Counted from the stretch's first letter, positions 33,743 through 42,377 are shown. The stretch: DNA of 49,098 nucleotides from Lachnospiraceae bacterium (GCA_014804345.1 JAAUZZ010000001.1:97111-146208), one strand, 5' to 3'. Notes: generated from the letters alone by a model not told the origin. Numbers and translations are program-made.

Positions 33743-34243
33743 TTATAGTGAACGCAATATAAAATTCCCACTCTCGAATGAAAATTCTTCATCGAATGAT
33801 AAATATTCCGTTGAAACACATTCGAATCCTAATTTTTCTAATAACTTGCAAGATGGTGTATTATCAATTGCTGTTCCCGCTGTAAAAGTAGTTACATTAT
33901 ATTCCTGAACAAAGTAATCGATAAGCGTTTTTGTGCTTTCGTATGCGTATCCATTTGAATGAAACGTCGAATGAAAACAATATCCTAAATCATATTGATC
34001 TTCATCTTTGTGAAAGCACACATAACCAATCATCTGCTCTTGGTCTAATAAATATACTGCGAAAAACAAATTGCTTTCAACAAACTGCTTTGTCAATGCT
34101 TTTACTTCCAAATCTTCTGTAGGAAGAGGTCTGTCATAAGCGGCATATTTTGATTGATTAAAGTCAATAAAAAGACTTTTCATTTGTGTCCAATCATCTT
34201 CATGCAGATTGCGAATGTATAATCTAAGCGTTTTCAGTTCCAT
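33743..34243 (-). CDS. GNAT family N-acetyltransferase (RimJ/RimL-like)
   Basis: A 166-residue acetyltransferase of the RimL-like subgroup: N-terminal MELKTLRLYIRNLHEDDW, central YDLGYCFHSTFHSNGYAYES with the acetyl-CoA loop HSNGYAYE, then a TAGTAIDNTPSCKLLEKLGF motif B in which Asn/Ser-rich DNTPSCKLLEKLGF is typical of the subgroup. GAGGAAA is at normal spacing before the ATG at 34243; the in-frame start at 34273 lacks a site. It follows the MarR-GNAT fusion gene by 57 bases on the same strand and may share its transcript. Substrate unknown: a protein N-terminus or a small amine. Confidence 0.88.
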   Translation of the reverse strand: MELKTLRLYIRNLHEDDWTQMKSLFIDFNQSKYAAYDRPLPTEDLEVKALTKQFVESNLFFAVYLLDQEQMIGYVCFHKDEDQYDLGYCFHSTFHSNGYAYESTKTLIDYFVQEYNVTTFTAGTAIDNTPSCKLLEKLGFECVSTEYLSFDEEFSFESGNFILRSL

Positions 34244-34300
34244 AAATTTTCCTCTGTAAATTTGAATTTTCACCCGATAAACGGGATTTTAACAACGACA

Positions 34301-35218
34301 CTATAAATCCAAATCCCATTTTTCCTCTAATACAGGAATTCCCCAGTTTTCGTTTTCAACGGTTTCCGTTATCTCGAAACCGGCATTTTTGTATAATATC
34401 CTTGCGGATTCTTGTGCGCTTACTGTCCATAAGAAAATATGGGAATACTTTTTTTGGCGGCAAAAATCCAACGCGGTATTTAATAAATTGGTTCCTGCTC
34501 CTAATCCTCTTAATTCAGGCTCTAAAAAGAAATATCTTAGCTGTGCCGTATGATCATCGTCCATATGTGTGATTGCAATACAGCCGGACGCAATTTCGTC
34601 ACATTCTAAAATAAGGATGCAGTCTTTTTCGGGATTAAATTTTTTAACAAGCGAAAGGACTCCCTGCGTGAGATAATTTTTCCATATTTCTGTTGTAAAA
34701 TGTCTTTCCGATTCGTAAAGCGATAATTGACGGTCTATGATATATGGAATGTCCTGTTCGTGGTAGGGACGGATTTTGATGTCTTTTGTCGCTTTTGTAA
34801 AAAATTTTTTGACAGTCCGCATACTGTGAATCAATGTTTCACAATCCTCAGGATTTAGTTTTGTGATCAAATCTTCAATCTGTTGATTGGAACGATGATC
34901 AAGTTCGTGAAAAACAGACAGCCCCTTATCCGTCATATGTATTTCGATATTGCGGTTATCTGTATCGCAGATATGCCTGCTGATCAATCCGCTTTTCTCA
35001 AATTTATTGATGATTTTGCTCATGTAGCTGCGGTCAATGTCTAAAATGGAGCATAATTGATTTGCCGTGCAGGTATCTGTTTTGCTGATTTCAAATAAAA
35101 TCCTTGCCTCTGTAAGGGAATAGCCGGAATCGATGATGTATTCGTCTAACAATCCCAGAATGTTTGTGTAAAAACGATTAAATCCTCGTATTTCTGTCAC
35201 AATGTCAATTGGGTTCAT
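34301..35218 (-). CDS. MarR-GNAT fusion protein
   Basis: A 305-residue fusion. Residues 1-145 are a MarR winged-helix domain (LTEARILFEISKTDTCTANQ, IDRSYMSKIINKFEKSGLIS, then the wing around DTDNRNIEIHMTDKG). Residues 150-300 are a GNAT domain (IKIRPYHEQDIPYI, YFFLEPELRGLGAGTNLLN with the R-G-x-G-A-G acetyl-CoA loop, ARILYKNAGFEITE). Such bifunctional MarR/GNAT proteins are a known architecture. The start has GAAAGGA upstream. Its promoter overlaps a perfect palindrome, so autorepression is likely. How acetylation and DNA binding are linked is unknown. Confidence 0.93.
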   Translation of the reverse strand: MNPIDIVTEIRGFNRFYTNILGLLDEYIIDSGYSLTEARILFEISKTDTCTANQLCSILDIDRSYMSKIINKFEKSGLISRHICDTDNRNIEIHMTDKGLSVFHELDHRSNQQIEDLITKLNPEDCETLIHSMRTVKKFFTKATKDIKIRPYHEQDIPYIIDRQLSLYESERHFTTEIWKNYLTQGVLSLVKKFNPEKDCILILECDEIASGCIAITHMDDDHTAQLRYFFLEPELRGLGAGTNLLNTALDFCRQKKYSHIFLWTVSAQESARILYKNAGFEITETVENENWGIPVLEEKWDLDL

Positions 35219-35264
35219 GGCGGTTGTTTCCTTTCTGTTATCAATTTAGTTTCCTTTATCAACT

Positions 35265-35298
35265 ATTATATCTAATTAGTAGAATTAGTCAACTAATT
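35265..35298 (-). promoter_or_regulatory. Promoter and palindromic operator of the MarR-GNAT gene
   Basis: Minus strand TTGACT (35292-35287), 16 bases, TATAAT (35270-35265). AATTAGT (35283-35289) and ACTAATT (35292-35298) form a perfect palindrome around CA that covers the -35 element, the classic place for MarR autorepression. Confidence 0.75.
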
Positions 35299-35346
35299 TA
35301 CCGGATATAATTATTTGTTGCGCTGGCAATTCCTTTATTAAAAAGG

Positions 35347-35449
35347 TATAATGGTGAACGTGGCAGTTGGAAAGGGACAAATCATGCAAATAGGGGAAAT
35401 AAGCGTCGAGAGTATCGAATGCGCTGAAAAGCGAAATTATCAGAGGTGA
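35347..35449 (+). other. Leader with -10 element and a 21-codon frame before the HAD gene
   Basis: TATAAT (35347-35352) has only a weak -35 (TGGCAA). A 21-codon frame from ATG 35384 (MQIGEISVESIECAEKRNYQ plus R, stop 35447-35449) has GGAAAGGG (35369-35376) seven bases upstream and ends inside the ribosome binding site of the HAD gene. It could couple translation; real expression is uncertain. Confidence 0.35.
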
Positions 35450-35455
35450 ATAAAG

Positions 35456-35953
35456 ATGGCGAGCGTTATATTTTTGGATATAGATGGTGTACTCAATTCA
35501 AATTTTTGGAATGATAACCATCAAAGAGAAATCAGTAATGGTATATTAATTGATGAAGAAAAAATTAGGTTGTTAGCATCTTTGGTAAAAACAACAAATG
35601 CAAAAATAATTCTTCACTCCGGATGGCGTACTTGGTTTGATTCTAAGTTAAAACCGCTTCGTATAGAAGCAAAGAAATTGATCGAATTATTAGAAATGGA
35701 AGATTTACATATAGATGGATTAACACCGGACTTAACTACGGAGGAAATAAGAAAAACCAAAAAATTTAGTCTCGTAAAAGCCGATGAAATTCTTTCATGG
35801 TTAAAATTACATAATGATGTCACTAAATGGGTGGTTCTTGATGATCTTGATTTACATAATAATCAAGTAGAGCAACACCAAGTGAAACCTGATCCGAAAA
35901 TAGGATTGAGTGTTGAAGATATAGAAAAAGCCATAAAAATCCTATTAAAATGA
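35456..35953 (+). CDS. HAD-superfamily phosphatase-like protein (Swiss-army-knife RNA repair type)
   Basis: A 165-residue protein with HAD motif I VIFLDIDGVLN (nucleophile Asp8, Asp10), motif II Ser in IILHSGWRTW, and a C-terminal WVVLDDLDLHNN for the metal-binding acidic pair of motif IV. The short size, without a large cap, and the GVLN plus HSGWR arrangement fit the HAD domain also found in Swiss-army-knife RNA repair proteins. Stand-alone members are of unknown substrate, perhaps a nucleic acid end phosphate. AGAGGTG precedes the ATG. It is isolated between minus-strand genes and A+T-rich, consistent with acquisition. Confidence 0.8.
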   Translation: MASVIFLDIDGVLNSNFWNDNHQREISNGILIDEEKIRLLASLVKTTNAKIILHSGWRTWFDSKLKPLRIEAKKLIELLEMEDLHIDGLTPDLTTEEIRKTKKFSLVKADEILSWLKLHNDVTKWVVLDDLDLHNNQVEQHQVKPDPKIGLSVEDIEKAIKILLK

Positions 35954-36016
35954 CTTCTGGTTTTCCACAGGATATACTGAAGTAGGGATACAAGCTACAA
36001 TGTAAAAAAATTTCAA

Positions 36017-36883
36017 TCAATCAAACAAACTCTGCTGAATATACCGTTCCGGCAAATCATGCAAATAGCGAAAACATGCATCGGGAGTATCCATGATTTC
36101 ATATTCCCTGCATATATCATGAAAAATGCGCAATAGCCGTTTCTCATTTGGACTTGGCAATTCGTAAGCGTTTCCATACGTTTGAATATACTTTTTCTTC
36201 AATCCCGGAAAATGGCTGTCTAATGCTGCGTAATAATACTCCCGATCTCCTTCTCGAAGAGTAAGCCCCATTCCGAAAGCGATGATGCCTTTCACATTCG
36301 CCTGAACGCAATAATCCAATATTCCACGAAGATTTTCCTCACTGTCATTAATAAACGGAAGAATCGGCGTAAGCCACACAACCGTAGGAATCCCGGTTTC
36401 TTTCAATTGCATTAATACATCAAATCGTTCTTTGGTTGTCGAGACATTTGGCTCGACAATTTTACATAGTTCCTCGTCATATGTGGTCAGCGTCATCTGA
36501 ACCACACATTTTGCCTTTTCGTTGATGGACTGCAATAAATCCAGATCCCTTAGAATTCTGGTCGATTTCGTTAGGATTGCCAGACCGTATTCGTAGCGGT
36601 CGATGATCTCAAGACATCTTCGTGTGATTCTCAGTTCTTCTTCGTAATGATTGTAGGGATCGCTCATTGCGCCTGTGCCAACCATACATTTTTTGCGCTT
36701 TGACTTTAACGCCATTTCCAAAAGTTCCGGAGCATTTTGTTTCACTTCGATATCTTCAAAGTCATGTTTCATGCCATAACAGACGCTTCTGCTGTCGCAG
36801 TATATACAGCCGTGCGTACAGCCTCGATATACGTTCATTCCATTGTTTGCGGATAAAATTCCTTTTGATTTAATATAATGCAT
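36017..36883 (-). CDS. Radical SAM protein of the SplB-like family
   Basis: A 288-residue radical SAM enzyme. The cluster-binding CxxxCxxC is C22-C26-C29 (CTHGCIYC), followed by DSRS and a GTGAMSDPYNHYEEEL segment typical of the SPL/Rv2578c-type group. The rest has a TIM-barrel pattern (AILTKSTRILRDLDLLQ, VVQMTLTTYDEELCKIVEP, VVWLTPILPFIND). Unlike spore photoproduct lyase itself it is short and its role is unknown; members of this group are often solitary. No ribosome binding site stands out before the ATG at 36883. Distal A+T-rich DNA (36884-37030) has no gene. Confidence 0.9.
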   Translation of the reverse strand: MHYIKSKGILSANNGMNVYRGCTHGCIYCDSRSVCYGMKHDFEDIEVKQNAPELLEMALKSKRKKCMVGTGAMSDPYNHYEEELRITRRCLEIIDRYEYGLAILTKSTRILRDLDLLQSINEKAKCVVQMTLTTYDEELCKIVEPNVSTTKERFDVLMQLKETGIPTVVWLTPILPFINDSEENLRGILDYCVQANVKGIIAFGMGLTLREGDREYYYAALDSHFPGLKKKYIQTYGNAYELPSPNEKRLLRIFHDICREYEIMDTPDACFRYLHDLPERYIQQSLFD

Positions 36884-37033
36884 CTACCTTACCCCATTTG
36901 CTGTTGTCTAAATTGAGTGCAAATGATTTTCTCCTGTTTCACCGATGAAAAAGTAAAAATTTCGTTTTCTATTATATCAAAGAACATTCCTTCCTTCTAC
37001 TCCTATTTATCGAACAATGATAACCTTTTCATA

Positions 37034-37062
37034 TTGACAATATTCCACAAGTGGAATATACT
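37034..37062 (+). promoter_or_regulatory. Promoter with embedded palindrome before the PadR gene
   Basis: TTGACA (37034-37039), 17 bases, TATACT (37057-37062). The spacer is almost entirely a perfect palindrome, ATATTCCAC (37040-37048), AA, GTGGAATAT (37051-37059). Binding here would block RNA polymerase; PadR autorepression is the natural reading. Confidence 0.88.
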
Positions 37063-37112
37063 ACAGTAAAATAATCTAGTATCAAAAAAATTCGCAGGAA
37101 AGGAAGAAACAA

Positions 37113-37655
37113 ATGTTAAAGCACGGAATTTTGGGATTGTTGAATTATCAAGATATGACAGGCTATGAGATCATGCAGGTATTTCGGGATTCTTTGAATT
37201 TTTTCTGGAAAGCGCAGACAAGCCAGATATACAGAGAACTGACCGGACTGGAAAAGCAAGATCTGGTCAGTAAAACAGTCGTAGCGCAGCAGGGAAAGCC
37301 CGACAAAAATGTGTATGCGATTACGCAGGAAGGCAAGGAGGAACTGCTGAGATGGCTGATAGACGATGGCTTAAAATTAAATCCCAGAAGCGTCACTTTG
37401 ATGAAAGTTTTTTTCATGGGAGAGAGAAACAGGGAAGAGAATATTTGCTGTTTTCAAAAATTCAAAGAGGAATGCGAACAATATCTCAAAGACTTTGAAC
37501 CTGTGCAGGGATATATCGAAGCTTACGGCAATGAGATCGGCGATCAGGAAAAGTCTGTGTATTGGCAGATGACGCTCGATTACGGGCGAAGAAGTATGCA
37601 GTGCTATATTGACTGGGCGCAAAGCTGCATCGAACGATTGGAGGACATGCGATGA
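37113..37655 (+). CDS. PadR-family transcriptional regulator
   Basis: A 180-residue repressor-type protein: the PadR winged helix (1-90; ILGLLNYQDMTGYEIMQVF, SQIYRELTGLEKQDLVSK, then the wing around QGKPDKNVYAITQEGKEEL) and a C-terminal helical dimerisation domain of the Vir_act_alpha_C type (95-180). GGAAAGGAAG lies before the ATG. It overlaps the following gene by four bases (ATGA), so regulator and enzyme are translationally coupled. The palindrome inside its promoter is the likely operator, giving release on ligand or stress. Members of the family sense phenolics, antibiotics and other toxicants. Confidence 0.93.
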   Translation: MLKHGILGLLNYQDMTGYEIMQVFRDSLNFFWKAQTSQIYRELTGLEKQDLVSKTVVAQQGKPDKNVYAITQEGKEELLRWLIDDGLKLNPRSVTLMKVFFMGERNREENICCFQKFKEECEQYLKDFEPVQGYIEAYGNEIGDQEKSVYWQMTLDYGRRSMQCYIDWAQSCIERLEDMR

Positions 37656-39292
37656 AAGTTCTGGTGATCAACGGCAGTCCGAAAGGTAATAAAGAGAGCA
37701 ATACCTACAAGCTGACAAAAGCCTTTTTGGAGGGGATGGAACAGGGCGCCGACGCTTCCGGCAGCAAATTTGAAGTACAGGAAGTCCAAGGAAACCGTTT
37801 GAATATCAAATCCTGTCTTGGTTGTTTTTCCTGTTGGAATAAAACGCCGGGAAAATGTTGTATACAGGACGATATGCAGGACGTGATCGAGAAAATCTTG
37901 TGGGCTAATGTAACCGTATGGAGTTTTCCGCTTTATTTTTATACGGTACCGGGTGGACTGAAAAATTTAATCGACCGTCAGCTTCCGTTGTCGCTGCCGT
38001 TTATGGTTGAACGTGAGGACGGTGTCGGAAACGGAAGTCATGCGCCGAGATATGATATGAGCGGAAAGAAAACCGTGGTAATCTCCACTTGCGGGTTTTA
38101 TACGGCAGAGGGAAATTATGACGGCGCATGCAGTTTGTTTGACCATATGTGCGGCAGAAACCAGTATGAAACGATTTTCTGCGGACAGGGAGAATTGTTT
38201 CGGGTGCCGGAGCTTACACAGCGGACGAACGAATATCTGGGATATGTCAGGGAAGCGGGAAAAGAATATGTGAAAGACAGGATATCGGAAGCGACGAGAA
38301 CCAAATTAAAGGAATTGTTGTATCCGAAGGAAATCTATGAGCGATGGGCAGATGCAAGCTGGGACATCGATAAAGAAAGTGGGGAAAAGGAGTCCGACGC
38401 GTTGGTCTTCACCAAGAATATGGCGGCGCTTTACAGGCGCCAAAGCTATGCGGGAAAAGATTTGGTACTTGAAATGTATTATACGGATTTAGATGAATGT
38501 TACCAAATTGTTATGGGAAAAGAGGGCAGTAAAGTTTTGACAGACGGTTCTGCCGTTGCAACGACGAGGATTGAAACGCCGCTTTCTGTCTGGCGTTCTA
38601 TTGCAGCGGGAGAACTGCGTGGGGACGAAGCATTGATGCAGCATCTTTACAAGACAAAAGGCGATTTTAATCTGTTGCTGAAATGGGACGACTATTTTGG
38701 CAGTGCTGGAGGAGACGGCGGGCAACAGAGAACACCGCTGCATATTCCTCAAAAGGATACCAACATGAATATGATGCTGCTTCCTTGGATGGCATTTTGG
38801 ATATTTGCGGCAATCAATAGTTATGTGGGCAGCCTTGTCAGTATTGGGGTGTGCGCCTTAGTACAATTAATCTTCTATCAGAATAAAAAGACCTTGTATG
38901 ATATTTTAAGCGGAGCGCTCGTGACAGGATTTTCCGTAGCGATAATTGTGGGCGTATCCGAGCGGATAGTTCTCCCCTTGTCTTATTTGTCATTTGGTAT
39001 TATGTGGACGGCAACCTGTTTTGGAAGGATACCGCTCACAGCGCATTATTCCATGAATCATTACAATGGAGAGGATGAGCTGAATAATCCGTTGTTTTTA
39101 AAAACCAATCGGATATTGACTTTGATGTGGGGCGTTTTATATCTGATAACGCCTGTTTGGACATATCTTATTTTGGGAACGGAAATTGCGTCACTGACAG
39201 GCGCTATCAATTCCCTGTTTCCGATTTTGATGGGAATTTTTACCGTGTGGTTTCAGAAATGGTATCCCGCGAAAGTGGCGAGAGGCGAATAG
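37652..39292 (+). CDS. Flavodoxin-like NADPH:FMN reductase fused to SCP2-like and membrane domains
   Basis: A 546-residue three-part protein. Residues 1-200 are an FMN-reductase/flavodoxin-like domain (VLVINGSPKGNKESNT phosphate loop, CLGCFSCWNKTPGKC, WSFPLYFYTVPGGLKNLIDR). Residues about 245-360 resemble an SCP2 lipid-binding domain (TPLSVWRSIAAGELRGDEAL, MQHLYKTKGDFNLLLKW). Residues about 375-540 contain five or so hydrophobic helices. The order enzyme, lipid-binding domain, membrane anchor suggests reduction of a lipophilic quinone or drug at the membrane. It is coupled to the PadR gene, which would control it. A hairpin terminator follows. The fold assignment of the middle part is moderate. 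Confidence 0.8.
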   Translation: MKVLVINGSPKGNKESNTYKLTKAFLEGMEQGADASGSKFEVQEVQGNRLNIKSCLGCFSCWNKTPGKCCIQDDMQDVIEKILWANVTVWSFPLYFYTVPGGLKNLIDRQLPLSLPFMVEREDGVGNGSHAPRYDMSGKKTVVISTCGFYTAEGNYDGACSLFDHMCGRNQYETIFCGQGELFRVPELTQRTNEYLGYVREAGKEYVKDRISEATRTKLKELLYPKEIYERWADASWDIDKESGEKESDALVFTKNMAALYRRQSYAGKDLVLEMYYTDLDECYQIVMGKEGSKVLTDGSAVATTRIETPLSVWRSIAAGELRGDEALMQHLYKTKGDFNLLLKWDDYFGSAGGDGGQQRTPLHIPQKDTNMNMMLLPWMAFWIFAAINSYVGSLVSIGVCALVQLIFYQNKKTLYDILSGALVTGFSVAIIVGVSERIVLPLSYLSFGIMWTATCFGRIPLTAHYSMNHYNGEDELNNPLFLKTNRILTLMWGVLYLITPVWTYLILGTEIASLTGAINSLFPILMGIFTVWFQKWYPAKVARGE

Positions 39293-39304
39293 AGATTTGT
39301 ATAG

Positions 39305-39346
39305 GTAGGTATGACAAGTAATTGGGGTTATACCTGCTTATTTTTT
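39305..39346 (+). terminator. Intrinsic terminator after the PadR operon
   Basis: GTAGGTAT (39305-39312) pairs with ATACCTGC (39330-39337, one G-U), then TTATTTTTT. Confidence 0.75.
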
Positions 39347-39380
39347 GGCGCCTTAATCTATATAAAAAATAATAAAAATC

Positions 39381-39389
39381 TGTTATAAT
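39381..39389 (+). promoter_or_regulatory. Extended -10 promoter before the L,D-transpeptidase gene
   Basis: TGTTATAAT (TATAAT at 39384-39389) is a consensus extended -10; the -35 region is a poor match (TATAAA at 39361). Confidence 0.5.
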
Positions 39390-39469
39390 GAAATCAGAGT
39401 ATCCGGAAGGTACATAAAAAGGCGGAAAAGAGCGAAAAACGGGGTTTTTTGGAAAGGAAATCAGAAGTT

Positions 39470-41119
39470 ATGGACAAGAAGAAAGTTTTCATAATATCAT
39501 TGGCTATATGCGTGCCCGTGCTTTGTATATTAGTCGTTTATTTATACGGTCTCAACCATTATCAAAGCTGTTTTATGAACGGAACGATAATTGATCAGGT
39601 AGATGTGTCGGGGATGTCGATTGCACAGCTTACGCAGCGCATTCAGGACTATGTTCTGCAAGTAGAGCAGCGTCAGTCGGACGGTTCTGTGCTGGTGGAG
39701 GAGATATCGGGTTCCGATATCGGGTTATCGTATGTATCGGTAGAGCCTTTTGAAAAAATTTTGGAAGATCAAAACAGCCTTCTGTGGTTTATCCCGCAGG
39801 AAACCGAGCAGAAAATGGAAAACATGCTTACCTATGATGAGAAGGCGTTGGAAACAAAAATCAAAAATTTAAGCGGCTTTCGGAAAGATTTTATTGCAGA
39901 CCCGGAGGATGCGTACATATCGGATTACATTCCGAAAGTTGGATTTCGGATTATAGAGGAAACGCCGGGAAACCGCTTAAACAGGCAAAAAACGATTGAT
40001 GTCATTCGTGCAGCGGTAGAGGGATTGGAGGATTATGTAAACTTAAGTGATGCGGAATGCTATGAAACTGCCAAAATCACTGCCGACAATGAGGACTTGA
40101 AAGCAGCTCTTGAAAACTTGGAGAAATATACGGATATCACAATTACTTATACGTTCGGAGACAAACAGGAGGTGCTGGACGGCGACACCATTGTCACATG
40201 GCTTGATACAGACGGTTCCGAAATTACAGTAGATGAAACAAAGGTAGAGGAGTATGTGGAGTATCTTCGGAAAACATATAATACAATTTTTATGAAACGG
40301 ACATTCCAAACCAGCTATGACATTGATGTTACGATTGACAAGGGGGATTACGGTTGGTGGCTGAATGCAGTACAGGAAACAGTAGAGCTTACGGAAATGA
40401 TAAAAAATGGTGAAAGCGGCGAGCGCACGCCGATTTATTATCAGACTGCGGCATCTTATGGAACGCCGGACTATGGAGATACCTATGTAGAGATTAATTT
40501 GACGGCGCAGCATCTGCTTTTATATGTAGAAGGTGAAATGGTTTTGGAATCTGATTTTGTGTCGGGGAATGCAGCGCGGGGATTCGATACACCGGCAGGA
40601 ATTTATGGGATTACCTATAAAGAGCGCAATGCGACATTGAGGGGACAAGGATACAGCTCACCAGTTTCTTACTGGATGCCTTTTAACAATAATGTAGGTA
40701 TGCATGATGCATCATGGCGAAGCTCTTTTGGCGGGAATATCTATAAGACAAACGGTTCGCATGGCTGTATTAATCTGCCTCCCTCTGTTGCAGAGGAGAT
40801 TTACGGATATGTTGAAAAGGGAACGCCCGTGATTTGTTACTATCTGCCCGGTACAGAGCCCGTGAAAAAGCAGGTGGAAACGCCTTCGGAAGTCGAACCG
40901 GATCCGGAGCAGCCAATTATTGATCCATCTAATCCGTTGATAGATCCGGAGCCGGTCATCGACCCGTTGAATCCTGTGCCAGATTCGGAGCAATCAATCA
41001 TTGACCCGTTAAATCCCGTGCCAGATCCGGGGGCGGTCATCGAACCGATGAATCCGGAGATAGGTCCGGAGGAGTTTGTCATTGACCCGTTGAATTTGGT
41101 GATAGATCCACAACAATAG
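39470..41119 (+). CDS. L,D-transpeptidase (YkuD) with Pro/Asp-rich tail
   Basis: A 549-residue envelope enzyme that would make 3-3 peptidoglycan cross-links or attach proteins to peptidoglycan. One N-terminal membrane anchor (about 6-27), then a peptidoglycan-binding-like region (about 45-290: VSGMSIAQLTQRI) and the YkuD domain (about 325-455). Catalytic residues lie in MHDASW and SHGCINLPP, with His431 and Cys433. The C-terminal 80 residues are imperfect repeats of IDPLNPVPD. The start at 39470 has AAAGGAAA upstream; an in-frame TTG at 39449 is too close to it. Common clostridial architecture; the tail is variable in the family. Single gene with own promoter. Confidence 0.93.
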   Translation: MDKKKVFIISLAICVPVLCILVVYLYGLNHYQSCFMNGTIIDQVDVSGMSIAQLTQRIQDYVLQVEQRQSDGSVLVEEISGSDIGLSYVSVEPFEKILEDQNSLLWFIPQETEQKMENMLTYDEKALETKIKNLSGFRKDFIADPEDAYISDYIPKVGFRIIEETPGNRLNRQKTIDVIRAAVEGLEDYVNLSDAECYETAKITADNEDLKAALENLEKYTDITITYTFGDKQEVLDGDTIVTWLDTDGSEITVDETKVEEYVEYLRKTYNTIFMKRTFQTSYDIDVTIDKGDYGWWLNAVQETVELTEMIKNGESGERTPIYYQTAASYGTPDYGDTYVEINLTAQHLLLYVEGEMVLESDFVSGNAARGFDTPAGIYGITYKERNATLRGQGYSSPVSYWMPFNNNVGMHDASWRSSFGGNIYKTNGSHGCINLPPSVAEEIYGYVEKGTPVICYYLPGTEPVKKQVETPSEVEPDPEQPIIDPSNPLIDPEPVIDPLNPVPDSEQSIIDPLNPVPDPGAVIEPMNPEIGPEEFVIDPLNLVIDPQQ

Positions 41120-41154
41120 CCGTTAGCAGAATAGTGAAAAAGGAGCGCTATAAA

Positions 41155-41913
41155 ATGACAGAAGAACAGTTATTGAAAGAAATCGTGAACGCAGTGCGTG
41201 TATGCGGAGCGATCATTTTAAATGCCGACAGAACAAAAACCGGTATTGATGAGAAAGCCGGTCATGCGAACTTTGTGACCACATATGACAAAAAGGTGCA
41301 GTCCGAACTGCAAACAAAACTTTTGGCGATTTTACCGGAAGCAGTGTTTGTGGGTGAGGAGGAGGACGTGCACGCGTCGGTCAAGGACGGCTATGCATTT
41401 ATTGTAGACCCGATTGACGGAACGACCAATTTTATCAAAGATTATCATGCAAGCGCGATATCGGTAGGCTTGGCAAAAGACGGAGAACGGTATATGGGTG
41501 TTGTATACAATCCCTATCTTGACGAGGTGTTTACGGCAGTCAAAGGACAGGGCGCATTCTTAAATGGAGAGCCGATTCATGTATCGGATCAGCTACTTGA
41601 AAACGGTATCGTGATTTTCGGAACGGCGACCTATTATGACGAATTTGCAAAAGCCACTTTTGATATGGCATATGAATATTTCCGCAAAGCGCTCGATGTG
41701 CGGCGGAGTGGCTCGGCGGCCCTTGATTTATGCAATGTTGCGGCGGGGCGAGCAGAATTGTTCTTTGAGTTAAGACTTTGCCCTTGGGATTATGCGGCAG
41801 GTTCTCTGATCGTGGAAGAAGCCGGCGGCGTAGTTACGAAGATTGACGGCGGAGAGATAACGCTCAATGAGGGCTGTGGCGTGCTGGCAACGAATGCGGT
41901 ATGCAGAGGATAA
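41155..41913 (+). CDS. Inositol monophosphatase family protein (SuhB-like)
   Basis: A 252-residue Mg-dependent, Li-sensitive-type sugar phosphatase. Motifs: FVGEEED (metal-binding Glu), IVDPIDGTTNFIKDY (Asp-x-Ile-Asp-Gly-Thr, the metal and phosphate site) and the second signature LCPWDYAAGSLIVEEAGGVV. Substrates in the family include inositol-1-phosphate, PAP and other sugar phosphates, and cannot be chosen here. AAAAAGGAG is ten bases before the ATG at 41155; the earlier in-frame start at 41134 would overlap that site. It is followed by a cupin gene 77 bases later and may form a loose operon with it. Confidence 0.93.
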   Translation: MTEEQLLKEIVNAVRVCGAIILNADRTKTGIDEKAGHANFVTTYDKKVQSELQTKLLAILPEAVFVGEEEDVHASVKDGYAFIVDPIDGTTNFIKDYHASAISVGLAKDGERYMGVVYNPYLDEVFTAVKGQGAFLNGEPIHVSDQLLENGIVIFGTATYYDEFAKATFDMAYEYFRKALDVRRSGSAALDLCNVAAGRAELFFELRLCPWDYAAGSLIVEEAGGVVTKIDGGEITLNEGCGVLATNAVCRG

Positions 41914-41990
41914 ATAGAGCAGATCCATGTCAGACTATAACCGTATCTATTGACGGAAAAATTCTTAGTGATTAGGAAAGGAAATGCATT

Positions 41991-42314
41991 ATGTATAAAA
42001 ACATTGAAAAGCAAACGAAATTACTGTTGAAAGACGAGATTGCATATCAGCCCGGTCAGGTGGTCAGCAAAACGCTTGTACAGAATGAAGTGGTCAGCAT
42101 GACAATTTTTTCATTTGACAAGGGGGAAGAAATATCCACCCACGCTGCCGGCGGGGATGCGATGGTAACCGTTCTGGAAGGGACGGGGCGTTTTACCGTT
42201 GGCGGTGAAGTCTTTGTCCTGAATGAAGGGGAAACGCTGATCATGCCAAAAGACATTCCGCATGCCGTATATGGCGAAGAAAAATTTAAAATGCAGCTGA
42301 TTGTTTCATTCTAA
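41991..42314 (+). CDS. Cupin-domain protein
   Basis: A 107-residue single-domain cupin. Family features: motif 1 EISTHAAGGDAMVTVLEGTG (the usual G(X)5HXH with one His kept) and motif 2 GETLIMPKDIPHAVYG with the conserved His. The metal-binding set is incomplete relative to classic enzymes (first motif THAAGGDAM), so it may be a binding or regulatory protein. AAAGGAAA lies upstream of the ATG. Neighbours are unrelated; substrate unknown. Confidence 0.88.
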   Translation: MYKNIEKQTKLLLKDEIAYQPGQVVSKTLVQNEVVSMTIFSFDKGEEISTHAAGGDAMVTVLEGTGRFTVGGEVFVLNEGETLIMPKDIPHAVYGEEKFKMQLIVSF

Positions 42315-42377
42315 TTTTGTATGAAAGCAAGGTTGTAGTGTATATTTATTGAGCGTGCAGAAACGAAAGGAAATATT

